Below are positions 7,327 to 13,759 of a stretch of 15,012 bases of DNA, one piece after another. Numbering within the stretch: the first letter of the stretch is position 1; each line of letters begins with the position of its first letter. The position numbers and the translations under genes were made by a program. Origin of the DNA: Peptococcaceae bacterium BRH_c23 (lineage in GTDB: Bacteria > Bacillota_B > Desulfitobacteriia > Desulfitobacteriales > Desulfitobacteriaceae); NCBI GenBank assembly GCA_000961805.1, contig LADV01000285.1, positions 1-15,012 of the forward strand. The letters are read 5' to 3'. The notes under the pieces were generated by a model. It saw nothing but the letters and a program-made list of their open reading frames with translations, searched no databases and had not been told where the DNA came from.

Positions 7327-7773
7327 TTAGTCCTCATCCGTTGACTCAGGGTCTTCTGTATAGGTTGCCAAAATCTCTTGCACCTTACTAAAGGTCGTTG
7401 ATACAATATTGCCGCATTGCACAGGATACTCATCGCCCTCATCCAGGGAGTGATCTAAGATCCCATCGCAATCGATACTGCCATGGACTTCTTCAAACCA
7501 CTCCATCAAATCATTGATCATAACGTTAATTTTGGCGTGAGCGAATTCGATGGGAGTTCCCTTCCCAACGTTTAAACCAATTAAACATGCCCCCCCGGTT
7601 AGTGCACCACAGGTTTTTCCCGACCTGCCTATTCCTCCACACAAACCTTGCATTGCTTTAATTAAGTCGGGGTTTTCTTTTCCTTGTTCATCTAAACCTA
7701 GGATTAACATAATTTGGCTACAGCAAAATCCCTGAGTAGCTAATTGAAACATTCGAAAGGCATCGACCGTCAT
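7327..7773 (-). CDS. C-GCAxxG-C-C family protein, DVU_1555 type
   Basis: 148 residues, small, acidic and cysteine-rich. Cysteines: GFCCSQ (17, 18), MQGLCGGIG (45), GKTCGALTGG (55), GGACLIG (63), IDCDG (102) and VQCGN (120). This is the C_GCAxxG_C_C redox-protein signature, a family near oxidoreductases and often with selenocysteine variants; none here. I start at the ATG at 7773 because GAGGGGG lies 7 nt upstream. The frame extends to 7803, but those 10 extra residues would be encoded by the flank of a repeat element. No signal peptide or membrane segment. Likely a metal or iron-sulfur binding partner in electron transfer; the precise role is unknown. It lies 59 nt after the CxxC protein gene, the gap being filled by a hairpin repeat. 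Confidence 0.85.
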   Translation of the reverse strand: MTVDAFRMFQLATQGFCCSQIMLILGLDEQGKENPDLIKAMQGLCGGIGRSGKTCGALTGGACLIGLNVGKGTPIEFAHAKINVMINDLMEWFEEVHGSIDCDGILDHSLDEGDEYPVQCGNIVSTTFSKVQEILATYTEDPESTDED

Positions 7774-7787
7774 CTTGCTACCCCCTC

Positions 7788-7832
7788 TTATCCACTCTCC
7801 CACTTCTATAAGTGGGAGTTTCCGGTTCTACT
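7788..7832. repeat. Hairpin repeat between the CxxC protein and C-GCAxxG-C-C genes
   Basis: CTCCCACTT (7797-7805) and AAGTGGGAG (7810-7818) form a perfect 9-bp stem with a 4-nt loop. Flanks TTATCCAC (7788-7795) and GTTCTACTTCACTTA (7825-7839) resemble those of the 1438-1563 element, so this looks like a short member of the same family. There is no T run, so it is not a standard terminator; as RNA it would sit in the middle of the operon transcript and could affect processing or stability. Confidence 0.6.
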
Positions 7833-8045
7833 TCACTTATCCTCAAGGCTTTGTTCCACTTCGAACATCTTGCCTAAAGCTAAGTCTTCGGTAATCAGAA
7901 CCAAGTCACAGCTTAAGCATTTTAGTTCTTCAACTCTAAGATCATTTCCTAGATATGTTATTCTTACCGTACCATGCTTTAGTTCACCACCACATTTTCC
8001 GCACTTCCACACGGGTTTGGGCGGTAGATTTGCTGTCTGATTCAT
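7833..8045 (-). CDS. Small two-CxxC protein, DVU_1557-type redox or zinc-ribbon protein
   Basis: 70 residues with two knuckles, KCGKCGGE (Cys15, Cys18) and KCLSCDL (Cys43, Cys46), spaced as in zinc ribbons and rubredoxin-like folds, and a conserved-looking C-terminus GKMFEVEQSLEDK. I recall NCBI calling this family 'DVU_1557 family redox protein'. Either Fe (redox) or Zn (structural) binding is possible from sequence. Its ATG overlaps the TGA of the dicluster gene (ATGA), so the two are probably translated together and may interact. Confidence 0.85.
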   Translation of the reverse strand: MNQTANLPPKPVWKCGKCGGELKHGTVRITYLGNDLRVEELKCLSCDLVLITEDLALGKMFEVEQSLEDK

Positions 8046-10339
8046 GGCTTCACTTCCTCGACAATTTCCATCCGGTGGCTATAGGCGTTTAAGACCACAA
8101 AACCATCCTCCTGAGGTTGGTATTCAACCCAATATGTCACTCTAGCTGGTCGGAAATAGGCTAAATAGTTTCCGTTATCCGGATTGATAAATTTTCTTCC
8201 CGTGCGTTCCGCATGTTCTATTACCTGCTGAACATCTTCGATTAAAATTAGTCTTTCTTCCATAATATTTCTTATTTGTTCATTACATATTATTTTTATA
8301 GTCCTATAACCCCTTTCCTTTTCCTGCGGCGTTTGCCAGAACTTACGCAGTAACTTTCTTTTTAGTCTGGCCCGCTGCTCATGTCGTTGAGAAAATCCCG
8401 AATCAGGTCTGGTAGCAGCCTTTTGCAGATCATCGGCAAAAATGAGGTCTAATAAATGAAGTGTACGTTTACCATGAGCAGCAAATCTATCTCTACACAT
8501 GGCACAGTAGGCTACATAGTCTGTAGTGCTTTCTTTTATCCTGTTTTCTACAATCTGCTGCGCAAGTCCTGGATTAGCGAAGACTGTCAGGCCGCCAAAG
8601 CCGCAACACTTGGTTAGTTCTTTACTATAAGGCAATTCTTCAATTTCATAGCCTAGCCTGAGTAAGATATGGCGAACTGCTGCCTGAATTCCTTGTTCGT
8701 ATCTAGTAGTACAGGGATCCTGTACAGCGACTTTAGCGCTATTTGCATCAGCCCTTTGAATGGGTAAATCCATATCTTTCATGAGTTCCCAAAGCGATAC
8801 AACCCCCGGTAATTTTTCTCGAAACATGCTGTGACAGGTAGAGCAAGCGACGATCAACTGCGGTTTACCCAAGCTCTCCCATTCTGCAACCATCTCCTCG
8901 AAGCTGGTTTGAAACTGTCCCAGATCACCGCTCCAATGTGCAGGAGCGCCACAGCAGCGCAACATCAGCCCTACTCCTCCGGCAAGCTGTTCTGTTAAAT
9001 AGGTATAGACTTTTTCCACATGTTCCGGAGATGAACCGCTTAATTGGCAGCCTGGAAAGAAAACGTAGTTGCTGGAATTAAATCCTGGTTGATGTCTCGT
9101 CAAAGCAAATTGACCACTGTTACTAAAAGCCATATCCCGTAGGGCAAAATCATGGGCGGAGGTCGGCATTTTTCCTCTCCTAACCATACTTTCCCGGGAT
9201 GCAAGGCAAATTTGCCCCATGTCTAGATCATTCGGACATACTTCAGCGCACAACCCACACTGCATGCAGGAATTAATCAACTTGTTGGCGTGGCGTTTGC
9301 CCATGACGATGGATTCATTATTATATATTTCCCGCAGATATTTTTTGGGATAACCACCATAGAACTCTAAATATTTGCAGGCTTTCACACATTCAAGGCA
9401 TTGACAATTTAGACACCTACCGGCTTCCTGGACGGCTTCTTCGCCAGTGTAACCTACGGCTTCATGACTCATGGGTACAGTAGGCAGGGATGGGATTCCG
9501 TTCAGGTTGACGAATAGATTCGATTCGAAGGCCCCTTCGCGGTCGCGAGAGGCAGTTAGAGACGCTCCTTGCAGATATCTATCGATGGATACTGCACCTC
9601 TCCGGCCATCAGCAACAGCATTGATTGGAGAATCATTGCCAAGCTGTCCACCAGCAAATACACCTGCTATTAGCGTAGTGCAGCTGATCGGGTCAACCCT
9701 GCTATTCTCACCCAACAGTTCCAAGGCGTCTTCTGATTGAGCAGCAACGCCAATATATAAAGCATCAAACCGTTCTTTTAGTCGAGACAAATCCTGTTGG
9801 GTTATTTCTGTATTACACTCAATTGTCACATTGGGACGGTTCAAAACTGAAAGTTCGTTTTCAATTACCTGAGCCGGAAGTTGTTGTTCAGGATAGTTCC
9901 GCAAGTTTCCGCCCAAGCGATCAGATTTTTCAAATAGAGTCACGCTGTACCCTTTCCGTGCTAGGTCATAGGCTGCCGTCAGGCCTCTTAACCCACTGCC
10001 GGCCACCGCAACGGTCTGGCTTTTTGGAGTAACAGGTCCGACTTTGATTTTGGGCGGATGGTTTTCTAGACAGAATCTTTCTAAGTTAGAAATAGATACG
10101 CTTGCACCGGCATCTTTACGTTTACACACATCCTCACAGGGGTGATCACAAATCCTGCTAATAATTCCCGGAAAAGGCTGCTTCTGCTGTAGTATTCCTG
10201 CGGCGCTTTTCCAGTCTTGACTTTGCATGGCCAGCATCAGCTTACGAGCGTCCACATGGATCGGACACCCTGCTGTACAAGCAGGAGGATTTTCTTGGGT
10301 ACACTTACTTTCTAGCCTTCTCAGTTCACCCTGATCCAT
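8042..10339 (-). CDS. FAD/iron-sulfur 'dicluster' oxidoreductase subunit (GltD-like plus two CCG domains)
   Basis: 765 residues. N-terminal GltD-type iron-sulfur helices: CTQENPPACTAGCP (13-26) and CDHPCEDVCKR (64-74). FAD fold: AVAGSGLRGLTAAYDLA (111-127), LFEKSDRLGGNL (135-146) and FAGGQLGNDSP (228-238). The second Rossmann (NAD(P)-binding) domain of GltD appears absent: only about 30 residues separate the end of the first sheet from the closing FAD motif. Further cysteines: CLNCQCLECVKACK (309-322), CMQCGLCAEVCP (358-369), then two HdrB/GlpC-type CCG domains (PGCQ...RCCGAP 429-465 with CSTC 499-502; DPC...KCCGFGG 541-583 with CAMC 612-615). Residues about 655-765 are an extra basic then beta-rich domain I do not recognise. 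Likely moves electrons between the oxidoreductase and a partner. The start at 10339 has a weak ribosome binding site (GGTG), but the N-terminus matches relatives. Confidence 0.88.
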   Translation of the reverse strand: MDQGELRRLESKCTQENPPACTAGCPIHVDARKLMLAMQSQDWKSAAGILQQKQPFPGIISRICDHPCEDVCKRKDAGASVSISNLERFCLENHPPKIKVGPVTPKSQTVAVAGSGLRGLTAAYDLARKGYSVTLFEKSDRLGGNLRNYPEQQLPAQVIENELSVLNRPNVTIECNTEITQQDLSRLKERFDALYIGVAAQSEDALELLGENSRVDPISCTTLIAGVFAGGQLGNDSPINAVADGRRGAVSIDRYLQGASLTASRDREGAFESNLFVNLNGIPSLPTVPMSHEAVGYTGEEAVQEAGRCLNCQCLECVKACKYLEFYGGYPKKYLREIYNNESIVMGKRHANKLINSCMQCGLCAEVCPNDLDMGQICLASRESMVRRGKMPTSAHDFALRDMAFSNSGQFALTRHQPGFNSSNYVFFPGCQLSGSSPEHVEKVYTYLTEQLAGGVGLMLRCCGAPAHWSGDLGQFQTSFEEMVAEWESLGKPQLIVACSTCHSMFREKLPGVVSLWELMKDMDLPIQRADANSAKVAVQDPCTTRYEQGIQAAVRHILLRLGYEIEELPYSKELTKCCGFGGLTVFANPGLAQQIVENRIKESTTDYVAYCAMCRDRFAAHGKRTLHLLDLIFADDLQKAATRPDSGFSQRHEQRARLKRKLLRKFWQTPQEKERGYRTIKIICNEQIRNIMEERLILIEDVQQVIEHAERTGRKFINPDNGNYLAYFRPARVTYWVEYQPQEDGFVVLNAYSHRMEIVEEVKP
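9526..9548. repeat. Double palindrome inside the dicluster gene
   Basis: CGAAGG-CC-CCTTCG (9526-9539) is followed at once by TCGCG-GT-CGCGA (9537-9548), two GC-rich palindromes in an otherwise AT-richer gene. They encode the segment TASRDREGAFESN (262-274), between the closing FAD motif and the LFVNLNG segment, where GltD relatives need only a short turn. This looks like an in-frame palindromic insertion that leaves the reading frame intact. Confidence 0.5.
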
Positions 10340-10411
10340 AGCAGCACCAACTTCTTTATCAAAATATCTACGGTGTGGGTAACCACAGGGAACCTAAACT
10401 TGAAGAACCCA

Positions 10412-10433
10412 CCCCCACTTAAAGAAGTGAGGG
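10412..10433 (-). repeat. Hairpin in the 144-nt gap between aldehyde oxidoreductase and dicluster genes
   Basis: On the minus strand CCCTCACTT (10433-10425) pairs with AAGTGGGGG (10420-10412) around a CTTT loop, 9 pairs with one G-U. Stem and loop size match the 7797-7818 hairpin (core CCCACTT-N4-AAGTGGG), so it may be a third, diverged copy. There is no T run, so full termination is unlikely; partial attenuation or a processing point after the first gene is possible. A second small palindrome TGTGG-GTAA-CCACA lies at 10374-10387. Confidence 0.45.
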
Positions 10434-10483
10434 TCTCGAAAACTGGATCAACAAATTTTGGGTCCCCTCTGGTAAAACTAAAA

Positions 10484-13210
10484 TTACAGAGCCTTTAATC
10501 CGGCAAGTACCTTTTCGGGTAGAGCTGGTAACCTAGTAATTCTTACCCCGCAAGCGTTCGTTATGGCATTTATGATCGAAGCATGAGGAGAGGTCAGCGG
10601 TGCTTCACCAACGCCAGAAGCTCCGAAAGGACCGTGTTCTCTTGGAGTCATAATATAATCGACGACAAGCTTGTCAGGTACGTCTTTAATATAGGGCAGG
10701 CCGCAGCTAATCATATCGATATGCTTCTTAAGATCTTCGAAGTCTTCGCTGAGGGCCAAGCCAAGACCTTGTACCATTCCACCTAACATTTGCCCGTCAA
10801 CGACGAGCTTATTAGCCAGCGTACCAACATCAAATATTCCGTTCATGCCCAGAACCTTGGTTTTACCTGTCGGGACATCGACTTCCACTTCAGAGAGGAA
10901 TGCCGCGTACATATAAGTAGTGAAGGGGGCTCCTTGTCCGGTTTCGAGGTTACAACCATTATACCCAGCCGGAGTGCTATATTTGCCAACAAAGTGGGTT
11001 GGTAACCCTGCAGCAACCTGTTCAGCATAGGTACGGTAAGTTCCATCGGATTTTTGAATGGCTTTTAACAGCTCCTCGCAAGCAATTTTGATGGCGTTGC
11101 CGGTCATAACTTGCGAACGGCTGCCACCGGCAGGTCCGCTGGCGGGAACTTTAGAGGTGTCATTCATGACCAATTTAATTTGTTCGGGTTTAATTCCCAT
11201 GGGAAGCAAAGCCTCATGGGAAGTCGCCAGTGTCCCCATGTCGGCACCTTGACCGTGATCTTCCCAACCGTTGGTAATTGTGACCCCTGTTTCCGTATAA
11301 TCAGCCCAAGCCTCAGAACCATCGGGGTTATCCAAGCCGGCACCGTAGGCGCCGAGAGAGATACCGACGCCGCGTTTCTTGTCGGCAGTGGATTCAGCTT
11401 CGGCCTTTTTCTTAGCTGCATCATAGAGAGGCTTAAGTTTATCCATTATCTCTACCATAGTATATACGTCAGGCTCACAGCCGGTAGGAGTTGTATCACC
11501 AGGTCTGTAAACGTTTTTGTAACGCAGTTCAAAGGGATCCATCCCTAGCTTTTCTGCCAGTTCATCCATCAATACTTCCGTTGCGAACAGGCTCTGCGGA
11601 GATCCGTAAGCTCGGAAAGCCGAACCCCAAGCATGGTTTGTGCAGACAGTGCGTCCATTGCTCCGAATATTGGGAATCATATAACTTGCACCAATGAATT
11701 GGCTGCCCCGCAGGGTAACCAGATCGCCAAACTCAGAATACGGACCATGATCGACGCTCCAATCGGCTTCCATGGCAACCAGTTTACCTTCTTTAGTAGC
11801 CCCGTATTTAAGATTGATGAAGAACGGTGAACGTTTCCCGGTGTAAGTAATTTGTTGATAGTAGTCAAACTCCAAGAATACAGGTTTACCTGTGGCCATC
11901 ACAGCTACGCCAAGTAAGGCTTCTATGGTTGGGCTGAACTTATACCCAAAGGTTCCGCCAGCGGGATTTTGTACTATAACCAATTTGTCTAGTTCCAGTC
12001 CGAGCCCCGGGGCAATCATAGCCTGATGGAGATGAATGCCGATACTCTTGGAATGAATCACTACGCGGTCCTGATCATCAATATAGGCAAAACCAACGTC
12101 AGGCTCGATGGGCAGGTGGGGCTGGCGTCCTACATAGAAGTCGTCTTGAACAATTACATCAGCCTTTTCCATCAGAGGAGCTGTATCCTCGCCTTTAATC
12201 ACCTTGGTCTCCCAATAAACGTTGGGAGTTCCGGGATGAATCTCGATAGCGTCGTCTGCCATGGCTGCAGGGGCGCTCATGTAAGCAGGGAGAATTTCCA
12301 ACTCTACCTTAACTTTGTCAACGGCGGCTTGAGCATGCTCAGCGGTATCGGCAGCTATAATGGCAATGGCGTCACCAAATTGGAACACTTTTTCGTCGCA
12401 GAGGATTGGTCGGTCCCAACCATCCCCTTTGTTATTCGGGAAGGTGATTAAGCCGGTAATCCTGTTTTTGCCTTTGACATCTTTATGAGTGATAACTTTA
12501 TAGACACCAGGCATTTTTTCAGCCTCAGAAATATCGATAGATATAATATTGGCATGAGAAACCTTGGCCTGAACCAGTTTCAACTGCAAAGTACCACAAG
12601 GCATTTTAACCCCTAAATCTGCGCCATAGTCACAAGTACCGGTAACCTTGGCCAAAGCGGATGGACGAATGTAATTGCTGCCCCAGATCGAGCCACTGGA
12701 CGGCAGTTTTTCCCATAGATCTTCGGTCTTCATCTCCCCGCGAATCAACTTGGCAGCAGTTATAACCGCGTCAACCAAGGGTTTGTAGCCTGTGCAACGG
12801 CAGGCATTTCTGTGTTTTTGGAACCAGTCGCGGACGTCTTCTCTTGTAGGATTGGTATTTTCATCTAAGAGCTGTTTAGCAGAAACAATAAATCCGGGAC
12901 TGCAGAAACCGCATTGAGCAGCTCCATGGACCATCCAGGCCAGCTGTACGGGATGTAAGTTCTTCTGGGTACCTACGCCTTCAATCGTAGTAATCTGAGC
13001 ATCATCGGCAATCCGTTTCATTTTTGTAACACAGGAACGAATGACTTTTCCATCCACAATCACAGAACAAGCACCGCATTGAGCTTTTCCACAGCCTATT
13101 TTAGTTCCGGTCATGTGCAATTGTCCCCGCAACACATTGGCTAGGGTAACTTCCCCATCGACAATTAATATCTGGGGGATACCGTTAATGACGACATTTT
13201 TTTTAATCAA
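10484..13210 (-). CDS. mop: Molybdenum aldehyde oxidoreductase (Mop), xanthine oxidase family
   Basis: 908 residues. Oxidises aldehydes to carboxylic acids in the cytoplasm at a mono-pterin Mo site and passes electrons through two 2Fe-2S clusters to a protein acceptor. The plant-type cluster is ligated by Cys40, 45, 48 and 60; the helical cluster by Cys100, 103, 137 and 139. The Mo domain holds AGGTFGYKFSP, TGKRSPF, DHGPYSEFGD, WGSAFRAYGSPQS, GGSRSQVMTGNA and FGASGVGEAPLTSPH. The active-site glutamate of the last motif is Glu869. Cysteine and glutamate numbers equal those I know for Desulfovibrio gigas MOP (907 residues), an enzyme carrying molybdopterin cytosine dinucleotide. There is no FAD domain, so NAD(P) is not the direct acceptor. 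The start is a TTG behind AAGGAGAGGG. It heads the cluster, downstream of a sigma-54 promoter and a long leader. Confidence 0.97.
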   Translation of the reverse strand: MIKKNVVINGIPQILIVDGEVTLANVLRGQLHMTGTKIGCGKAQCGACSVIVDGKVIRSCVTKMKRIADDAQITTIEGVGTQKNLHPVQLAWMVHGAAQCGFCSPGFIVSAKQLLDENTNPTREDVRDWFQKHRNACRCTGYKPLVDAVITAAKLIRGEMKTEDLWEKLPSSGSIWGSNYIRPSALAKVTGTCDYGADLGVKMPCGTLQLKLVQAKVSHANIISIDISEAEKMPGVYKVITHKDVKGKNRITGLITFPNNKGDGWDRPILCDEKVFQFGDAIAIIAADTAEHAQAAVDKVKVELEILPAYMSAPAAMADDAIEIHPGTPNVYWETKVIKGEDTAPLMEKADVIVQDDFYVGRQPHLPIEPDVGFAYIDDQDRVVIHSKSIGIHLHQAMIAPGLGLELDKLVIVQNPAGGTFGYKFSPTIEALLGVAVMATGKPVFLEFDYYQQITYTGKRSPFFINLKYGATKEGKLVAMEADWSVDHGPYSEFGDLVTLRGSQFIGASYMIPNIRSNGRTVCTNHAWGSAFRAYGSPQSLFATEVLMDELAEKLGMDPFELRYKNVYRPGDTTPTGCEPDVYTMVEIMDKLKPLYDAAKKKAEAESTADKKRGVGISLGAYGAGLDNPDGSEAWADYTETGVTITNGWEDHGQGADMGTLATSHEALLPMGIKPEQIKLVMNDTSKVPASGPAGGSRSQVMTGNAIKIACEELLKAIQKSDGTYRTYAEQVAAGLPTHFVGKYSTPAGYNGCNLETGQGAPFTTYMYAAFLSEVEVDVPTGKTKVLGMNGIFDVGTLANKLVVDGQMLGGMVQGLGLALSEDFEDLKKHIDMISCGLPYIKDVPDKLVVDYIMTPREHGPFGASGVGEAPLTSPHASIINAITNACGVRITRLPALPEKVLAGLKAL

Positions 13211-13324
13211 TTTTTCCCTCTCCTTTTGATTAAATTCGTTTGCTACAAGGTTACTTCATTGAGTTCTACCTGTTATTTTGTGTTAAAATTCTCAGACCAC
13301 TTTCATTATATTGAGCTTAGTATT

Positions 13325-13392
13325 GGTCACCAGTAAAGCAAATTTCCCCACCCATCCATCTAATGAACAACTGACAAATCTGACCTCCCATT
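13325..13392 (-). pseudogene. Decayed remnant of an alcohol dehydrogenase gene start in the oxidoreductase leader
   Basis: Three blocks match the alcohol dehydrogenase region at 1-540 in the same order and orientation: ACCTCCCATT (13383-13392 versus 527-536, the ribosome binding site), ATGAACAACTGACAAA (13363-13378 versus 504-519, 14 of 16, covering the start and first codons), and GGTCACCAGTAAA (13325-13337 versus 393-405, 13 of 13, encoding LLVT). The remnant reads TTG TCA GTT GTT CAT then a stop, against ATG TCA GTT ATT CAT CAA in the intact gene. The distance from start to the LLVT block is 41 nt instead of 113, so about 72 nt are deleted. Together with the matching promoter upstream, this indicates duplication and decay. 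The alternative is a short functional leader ORF. Confidence 0.6.
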
Positions 13393-13417
13393 CTTTTTTG
13401 TGCTTGCCAGTAATGGC

Positions 13418-13457
13418 TTTGTTTTAGTTTGGTTTACTTTGTTTTAATTCGCTTTAC
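13418..13457. repeat. Two tandem 20-bp repeats in the oxidoreductase leader
   Basis: TTTGTTTTAGTTTGGTTTAC (13418-13437) is followed directly by TTTGTTTTAATTCGCTTTAC (13438-13457), 17 of 20 identical. They sit just downstream of the predicted sigma-54 start site, in the segment where this leader is longer than that of the alcohol dehydrogenase gene. A simple duplication that lengthened the leader is the plainest reading. Confidence 0.55.
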
Positions 13458-13477
13458 TTGGCTCAGTTTATAACATA

Positions 13478-13494
13478 TGCAATATTCATGCCAA
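13478..13494 (-). promoter_or_regulatory. mop: Sigma-54 (-24/-12) promoter of the aldehyde oxidoreductase operon
   Basis: The minus strand reads TTGGCATGAATATTGCA: GG and GC 12 nt apart, identical to the alcohol dehydrogenase promoter except for one base in the spacer. Transcription would start near 13466, leaving a leader of about 255 nt before the TTG at 13210. Outside the core, TTGTTA occurs 13 nt upstream in both promoters and ACCTTA occurs in both upstream regions (644-649 and 13539-13544). This is consistent with common origin and perhaps a common activator. Confidence 0.83.
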
Positions 13495-13592
13495 TAATAC
13501 GAACTCATTGTTACACTCCATTTCGTCCACTTCAAACTACCTTATTATTTCAAATATTTTATTTAAATTTTCACTAAGTTTATTTGAGATCT

Positions 13593-13611
13593 TATCATTA
13601 GGATATCATTA
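13593..13611. promoter_or_regulatory. Direct repeat TATCATTA x2, possible protein-binding site
   Basis: TATCATTA occurs at 13593-13600 and 13604-13611, one helical turn apart (11 bp). The site is about 100 bp upstream of the sigma-54 promoter and directly before the -35 box proposed for the plus-strand gene, so it could bind a regulator of either. Function is inferred from position only. Confidence 0.25.
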
Positions 13612-13616
13612 ATCCC

Positions 13617-13645
13617 TTGACCTCCTATTAATAATACTGTACCAT
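13617..13645 (+). promoter_or_regulatory. Candidate sigma-A promoter for the molybdopterin-binding protein gene
   Basis: TTGACC (13617-13622), a 17-bp spacer and TACCAT (13640-13645). The -35 box matches five of six bases and the -10 box four of six. It would give a leader of about 105 nt before the ATG at 13760. No sigma-54 pattern is seen in this direction. Confidence 0.4.
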
Positions 13646-13716
13646 GCAAGTGGGACAGATTATTTTCCCCACAGTCTGCCCATGACCTCTGACAGTTTCA
13701 ACCACTCTTAGTGTAT

Positions 13717-13737
13717 TGTAAGTGAACACACCTTACA
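13717..13737. promoter_or_regulatory. Inverted repeat TGTAAG-N9-CTTACA, possible operator
   Basis: TGTAAG (13717-13722) and CTTACA (13732-13737) are perfect 6-bp arms with a 9-nt spacer. The site is in the leader of the plus-strand gene, 10 nt before its GGAGG. It is also about 230 bp upstream of the divergent sigma-54 promoter, so it could serve as an operator for one gene or an activator site for the other. A sequence of this size can occur by chance in AT-rich DNA. Confidence 0.3.
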
Positions 13738-13759
13738 TGATGTATTGGAGGATATCCCC

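Noticed and set aside
7774..7803. Longer N-terminus for the C-GCAxxG-C-C protein, starting at 7803
   Set aside because: The added residues come from the hairpin repeat flank, and the GAGGGGG ribosome binding site fits the ATG at 7773.
5189..7803. Possible selenocysteine codons in the radical SAM and C-GCAxxG-C-C genes
   Set aside because: Relatives are, as I recall, sometimes selenoproteins, but here the key positions are TGT/TGC codons and no in-frame TGA interrupts either gene.
1438..7840. CRISPR array or insertion sequence
   Set aside because: The repeats are few, short, unevenly spaced and palindromic, with no spacers of regular length, no transposase and no cas gene.
13211..13466. Molybdenum cofactor riboswitch in the oxidoreductase leader
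   Set aside because: I see no conserved core or strong multi-stem fold in this AT-rich leader, and much of it is better explained as an alcohol dehydrogenase remnant plus a tandem repeat. A covariance-model search would settle it.
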